A model generated the notes under the pieces. That model ran no database searches and was not told where the DNA came from. It saw only the letters and a list, made by a program, of their open reading frames with translations. DNA of 18,330 bases from Methylococcaceae bacterium UBA7658 (GTDB lineage: Bacteria > Pseudomonadota > Gammaproteobacteria > Methylococcales > Methylomonadaceae), in contig DLHW01000024.1 in NCBI GenBank assembly GCA_002483425.1, positions 42,430-60,759 of the forward strand. Reading direction: 5' to 3'. Shown piece after piece: positions 14,968 to 18,330 of the stretch. Each line of letters starts with the position of its first letter. The stretch's first letter is position 1. The translations under genes were made by a program, and so were the position numbers.

Positions 14968-15649
14968 GATGCAAACTCAACAAGAAAGAAAGCTCATTGT
15001 AACTGAAAATCTAACTAAATCGGTGAAGACAGCGGACGGTTTTCTGCAAATATTGTCGAACATTAATCTTCAGGTCGAATACGGAGAAACCATTGCCGTT
15101 ACCGGCGAATCCGGCTCCGGGAAGTCGACCCTGATCAGTTTATTGGCGGGATTGGATACACCGACAGCCGGGACGATTACCGTGGACGGTTTTACGCTGA
15201 CGCGTATGGATGAAGACGGCAGAGCAACGCTACGTAACCGTTTAATCGGATTCGTATTCCAGTCGTTCCAGTTGCTGCAAGGGCTGACTGCGCTGGAAAA
15301 TGTGATGCTGCCGCTGGAGTTGCGGGGCGATAAACACGCTAAGGATACCGCCGTTGCTTTTTTGGACCGGGTGGGATTGTCGGGACGTTTAAAACACACG
15401 CCGAGACAACTTTCGGGCGGCGAACAACAACGGGTGGCGCTGGCGCGCGCTTTCGCGACCAAACCCGCGCTGTTGTTCGCCGATGAACCGACCGGCAATC
15501 TCGACAGCAACACCGGAGCTAAAGTCATCGACTTATTATTTGAGTTGAATAAAGAAAACAACACCACGCTTATTCTAGTGACGCACGATCAAGCGCTGGC
15601 TCATCGTTGCGGCCGCACGATAAAGCTGACGGCAGGGAGGATGTCATGA
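14966..15649 (+). CDS. ybbA: ABC transporter ATP-binding protein (YbbA/LolD/MacB type)
   Basis: Cytosolic ATPase of a type VII (MacB/LolD-like) ABC system, driving the FtsX-type permease encoded next. From ATG 14966 it is 227 residues, the usual size for YbbA. Walker A GESGSGKST (47-55), Q-loop VFQSFQ (97-102), signature LSGGEQQR (149-156), Walker B LLFADEP (169-175), D-loop GNLD and H-loop His207 (VTHD) are all intact, so it should be active. The frame extends upstream to ATG 14882, but that part is antisense to the tesA signal peptide and unlike the family, so I reject it; ATG 14969 is also possible. Its stop overlaps the ybbP start (ATGA at 15646-15649), indicating translational coupling. 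Confidence 0.95.
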   Translation: MMQTQQERKLIVTENLTKSVKTADGFLQILSNINLQVEYGETIAVTGESGSGKSTLISLLAGLDTPTAGTITVDGFTLTRMDEDGRATLRNRLIGFVFQSFQLLQGLTALENVMLPLELRGDKHAKDTAVAFLDRVGLSGRLKHTPRQLSGGEQQRVALARAFATKPALLFADEPTGNLDSNTGAKVIDLLFELNKENNTTLILVTHDQALAHRCGRTIKLTAGRMS

Positions 15650-18129
15650 AGCACCTAGGTCTCGCCCTGCGTTTCTTATGGCGGGATAGCCGCGCCGGCG
15701 AGTTAACTATTCTGTTTTTAGCTTTGCTAATAGCGGTGACTTGCTCTACTGCAATTACGGTATTTTCAGACCGTTTAGAACGCACAATGACCGGTCAAGC
15801 CGCCGAATTTCTGGCGGCGGATATGGTCATTACCACCCATGCCGGGCTTCCTGAGTTATGGTTACAGAAAGCCGCCGGTCTGAGTCTGAAGCAAGCCCGA
15901 ACTGCTGAGTTTTCGAGCGTTTTGATGGAACACGACGAACTTCTGCTGGCGGGCGTCAAAGCGGTCAGCGCAAACTACCCGTTACGCGGTTTTCTAAAAA
16001 CGACCGCTTCGGATTATGCCGCCGAAGCAGTCGAGCATAACGGTCCGGCGCCGGGTTTTGCCTGGGTCGAAAAACGGGTGTTGTCTGCTTTAAAACTTAA
16101 GCTTGGCGATACGGTTACGGTCGGCGAAAAACAGCTTGTCATCAATAAAATTGTTACCTACGAACCCGATAAACAAGGCGATTTTTACAGCTTTTCGCCG
16201 CGTTTGATGATGAATCAACAGGATCTGAAGGCAACCGGCGTTATCCAGCCTGGCAGCCATGTCCATTATTTTTATCAATTCAGCGGAGAGCAAGCGTCAC
16301 TGTCGGCTTTCAAGCAATGGGTCAAGCCCCAACTTAATCTTGCCCAGCGCATTATGGATATCCACGAAGACCGCCCGGAGGTGGGTTCGGCGTTAAATCG
16401 AGCCGAACGCTATTTAGGTTTATCTACCATTGTGGTTGTCATTATGGCGGGCGTCGCCATTGCGATGGCGACGCGCCGTTACACTGAACGGCATTTGGAC
16501 GCGACCGCCATTTTACGCTGTTTGGGCAGCAAACAAACCGGTGTGCTTTGGTTGTTCGTCAGCCAATTCATTATCTTAGGGCTGATAACCGGCATTTTAG
16601 GTTGTTTACTGGGGTGGTTTGTTCAAGAGCAGTTGTTTACTTTGCTGCGGAATTTACTGCCGCAGACCATTTCTGAACCGGGCTTTTTAGCAACTATGCT
16701 TGGGCTGATAACAGGCATGACCGTGCTGGCCGGCTTTGCCCTACCGCCGCTTTTACAGCTTAAAAAAGTTTCGCCCGCCAGGGTGTTACGCCGCGATTTA
16801 GCGCCGCTGCCAGCAAACGGCTGGTTGGTTTACGGTATTGCAATCAGCCTCGTGGTCGCGCTCATCTGGCGTTATACGGAAGATATTAAATTAACTTTAA
16901 TTGTTTTTACTACGGGATTTTTATTATTAGTGGCATTAGGCATCCCGGTTTATTGTGTGATTGCAATCGCACGGCGTTTTTTACATAGGTTCGAATTGAC
17001 TTGGCGATTCGGTTTACAAGGATTAGTGAGGAACAGCCATGTAACCTTGAGCCAGCTATTGGCGTTTACCATTACCTTATCCGCTATGGCGCTAAGTATT
17101 ACGGTGCGGAACGAGTTGATTGTAAACTGGCAAGAGCAACTACCCGAATACGCGCCTAATTATTTTGCATTGAATATCTTTCCGGCGCAATTGCCTGAAT
17201 TGCAAAGCGATTTGAAAACACAAGGCATAAACGGCAGCCGGTTTTACCCTATCGTAAGGGGCCGGTTAACCGAAATTAACCGAATGCCGGTGCAAAAAAT
17301 AGTTACCAAAGATTCGCAAGGCGAAGGCGCGACGCACCGGGAGCTTAGTTTGACCTGGACGGAAAACTTACCGGCGGACAACAAAATGGTGGCGGGAGCC
17401 TGGTGGGTATCGAATCAAAAAGGGTTGGTTTCGGTCGAGCAAAAATTGGCCGATAGCCTGCAAATCAAGTTAGGCGACCGGTTGGATTTTATTGTAGGCG
17501 GTCAGCCATTGACGGCTACGGTCGGTAGCATCCGGTCGCTCAAGTGGGAAACCATGAGGCCAAATTTCTATATGATTTTTTCGCCCGGTACCTTGGATGC
17601 CTTTCCCGGTACCTATCTCACCAGCTTTTATTTGCCGGAAAACCATAAAACCTACCTGAATCAATTAGTCAAAAAATACCCAGCGATGACGGTTCTGGAT
17701 GTGGATGCGATCTTGAAACAATTCAAAACCATTGTCAGACAATTGACTGCGGCCATCGATTACGTACTCTATTTTGCGCTGATCGCAGGCTTTACCGTTT
17801 TATTTTCGGCAATTTATTCAACCTTGGATAGACGGATTTATGAAACGGCGCTGTTACGCGCTTTCGGCGCTCAACGAAACTTATTAAGCGCGATGCATGT
17901 CGTAGAGTTTTGTATGCTCGGATTGGTATCGGGAATATTGGCGGTTATTTTGACCGAAAGTTTGCTGTATCTTTTGTATATTAAAGTGCTGGTCATAGAG
18001 TATCGTCCAGCTTGGCATCTATGGTATGAGATCCCTGTCTCGGCTGCGCTTACAGTGGGTGCAGCAGGTTTTCTGAGTGTTCGCCGCTTTGTCAATACGC
18101 CTCCGCTAAGAGTCTTAAGAGATTTCTAA
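15646..18129 (+). CDS. ybbP: FtsX-type ABC transporter permease (YbbP)
   Basis: An 827-residue inner-membrane permease working with YbbA. Layout: an N-terminal helix (about 20-40), a periplasmic MacB-type domain, then an FtsX core (helices within about 260-385, ending LKKVSPARVLRRDL). Central helices follow (about 400-460 and 485-500), then a second periplasmic part and a second FtsX core (about 705-815), ending FVNTPPLRVLRDF. This duplicated, ten-helix build is that of YbbP, linked in other bacteria to handling hydrophobic envelope compounds. ATG 15646 is chosen over an in-frame ATG at 15607. It has GGGAGG (15635-15640) five bases upstream, overlaps the ybbA stop as ATGA, and gives the family-like start MKHLGLALRFLWRDSRAGEL. 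No frameshift is seen. Confidence 0.94.
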   Translation: MKHLGLALRFLWRDSRAGELTILFLALLIAVTCSTAITVFSDRLERTMTGQAAEFLAADMVITTHAGLPELWLQKAAGLSLKQARTAEFSSVLMEHDELLLAGVKAVSANYPLRGFLKTTASDYAAEAVEHNGPAPGFAWVEKRVLSALKLKLGDTVTVGEKQLVINKIVTYEPDKQGDFYSFSPRLMMNQQDLKATGVIQPGSHVHYFYQFSGEQASLSAFKQWVKPQLNLAQRIMDIHEDRPEVGSALNRAERYLGLSTIVVVIMAGVAIAMATRRYTERHLDATAILRCLGSKQTGVLWLFVSQFIILGLITGILGCLLGWFVQEQLFTLLRNLLPQTISEPGFLATMLGLITGMTVLAGFALPPLLQLKKVSPARVLRRDLAPLPANGWLVYGIAISLVVALIWRYTEDIKLTLIVFTTGFLLLVALGIPVYCVIAIARRFLHRFELTWRFGLQGLVRNSHVTLSQLLAFTITLSAMALSITVRNELIVNWQEQLPEYAPNYFALNIFPAQLPELQSDLKTQGINGSRFYPIVRGRLTEINRMPVQKIVTKDSQGEGATHRELSLTWTENLPADNKMVAGAWWVSNQKGLVSVEQKLADSLQIKLGDRLDFIVGGQPLTATVGSIRSLKWETMRPNFYMIFSPGTLDAFPGTYLTSFYLPENHKTYLNQLVKKYPAMTVLDVDAILKQFKTIVRQLTAAIDYVLYFALIAGFTVLFSAIYSTLDRRIYETALLRAFGAQRNLLSAMHVVEFCMLGLVSGILAVILTESLLYLLYIKVLVIEYRPAWHLWYEIPVSAALTVGAAGFLSVRRFVNTPPLRVLRDF

Positions 18130-18234
18130 TCCCGATCATTTATCGTGTGCAACATATTCAGGAGTCATTCATCATGACTGCATAAACTAATGAGCAACAA
18201 TTCATCAATTCAATTTAACAAGAGGTTAAAAACA

Positions 18235-18330
18235 ATGAAAGTAATGAAATTAACAATATTAACCGTAGCCGCTTTACTATTATCGGCATGTTACTCTTAC
18301 GGCGGTTACCAGCCTACCGTCGATACTTAT
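18235..18330 (+). CDS. Lipoprotein, N-terminal part (cut by window end)
   Basis: Only the first 32 codons are inside the window. They encode a clear lipoprotein signal: MKVMKLTILTVAALLLSAC with lipobox LSAC (lipidated Cys19), then YSYGGYQPTVDTY. The residue after Cys is Tyr, not Asp, so it probably goes to the outer membrane. Start ATG 18235 has AGAGG (18221-18225) nine bases upstream. The YQPTVDTY stretch reminds me of glycine-zipper envelope lipoproteins, but the diagnostic part is outside the window, so the family is tentative. Confidence 0.7.
   Translation, partial: MKVMKLTILTVAALLLSACYSYGGYQPTVDTY

Noticed and set aside
15607..15645. Upstream start for ybbP at ATG 15607
   Set aside because: ATG 15646 has GGGAGG at ideal spacing and the ATGA overlap with ybbA; the extra 13 residues lie inside ybbA.
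1..18330. CRISPR array, reverse transcriptase, template repeat, integrase or insertion sequence
   Set aside because: I looked on both strands and found no regular short repeats, no RT motif, no second copy of the variable-like segment and no transposase or integrase frame.

Overview
The window looks like a chromosomal segment of a gammaproteobacterium, most plausibly a Methylococcales-type methanotroph. This is inferred from protein style and from the gene order def-fmt-rsmB-DUF4390-ntrY-ntrX next to rplM-rpsI; I could not run a search to confirm it. Housekeeping genes have moderate, balanced GC. The central block (about 7.7-13.2 kb) is visibly AT-rich with different codon use, which suggests horizontal acquisition.

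Layout. (1) 1-6699, plus strand: a tightly packed, partly overlapping operon. It holds the 3' part of def (peptide deformylase), fmt (formyl-Met-tRNA transformylase), rsmB (16S rRNA m5C967 methylase), a secreted DUF4390 protein, and an NtrY/NtrX two-component pair. The NtrX lacks the sigma-54 contact loop and the Walker B aspartate. (2) 6741-7701: a good sigma-70 promoter, rplM, rpsI and an intrinsic terminator. (3) 7702-13186: an accessory insertion behind that terminator. It has about 590 bp of gene-free DNA with a perfect 18-bp palindrome, a tandem GNAT acetyltransferase-like protein, and a 1122-residue membrane-anchored NACHT (STAND) NTPase. The NTPase ends in a formylglycine-generating-enzyme/C-type-lectin-fold domain. 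(4) 13187-13482: gene-free DNA with several inverted repeats. (5) 13483-14967, minus strand: tesA, a GlcG/HbpS-family protein and a META-domain protein, closely spaced. (6) 14966-18129, plus strand: ybbA-ybbP, an ABC ATPase and its FtsX-type permease, divergent from tesA with overlapping start codons. (7) From 18235: the start of a lipoprotein gene cut by the window end.

The most interesting element is the NACHT-FGE protein. Its FGE-like domain lacks both catalytic cysteines. The 27 residues between RGGLW and the terminal GFRV depart from the usual Asn/Arg-rich sequence while keeping the family spacing, and many of their codons end in pyrimidine. This resembles the variable region of diversity-generating retroelement (DGR) targets fused to STAND NTPases. 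No reverse transcriptase or template repeat is in the window, so a DGR would have to act from elsewhere in the genome. Together with the GNAT gene, it is a candidate membrane-associated conflict or defence module with an evolvable sensor.
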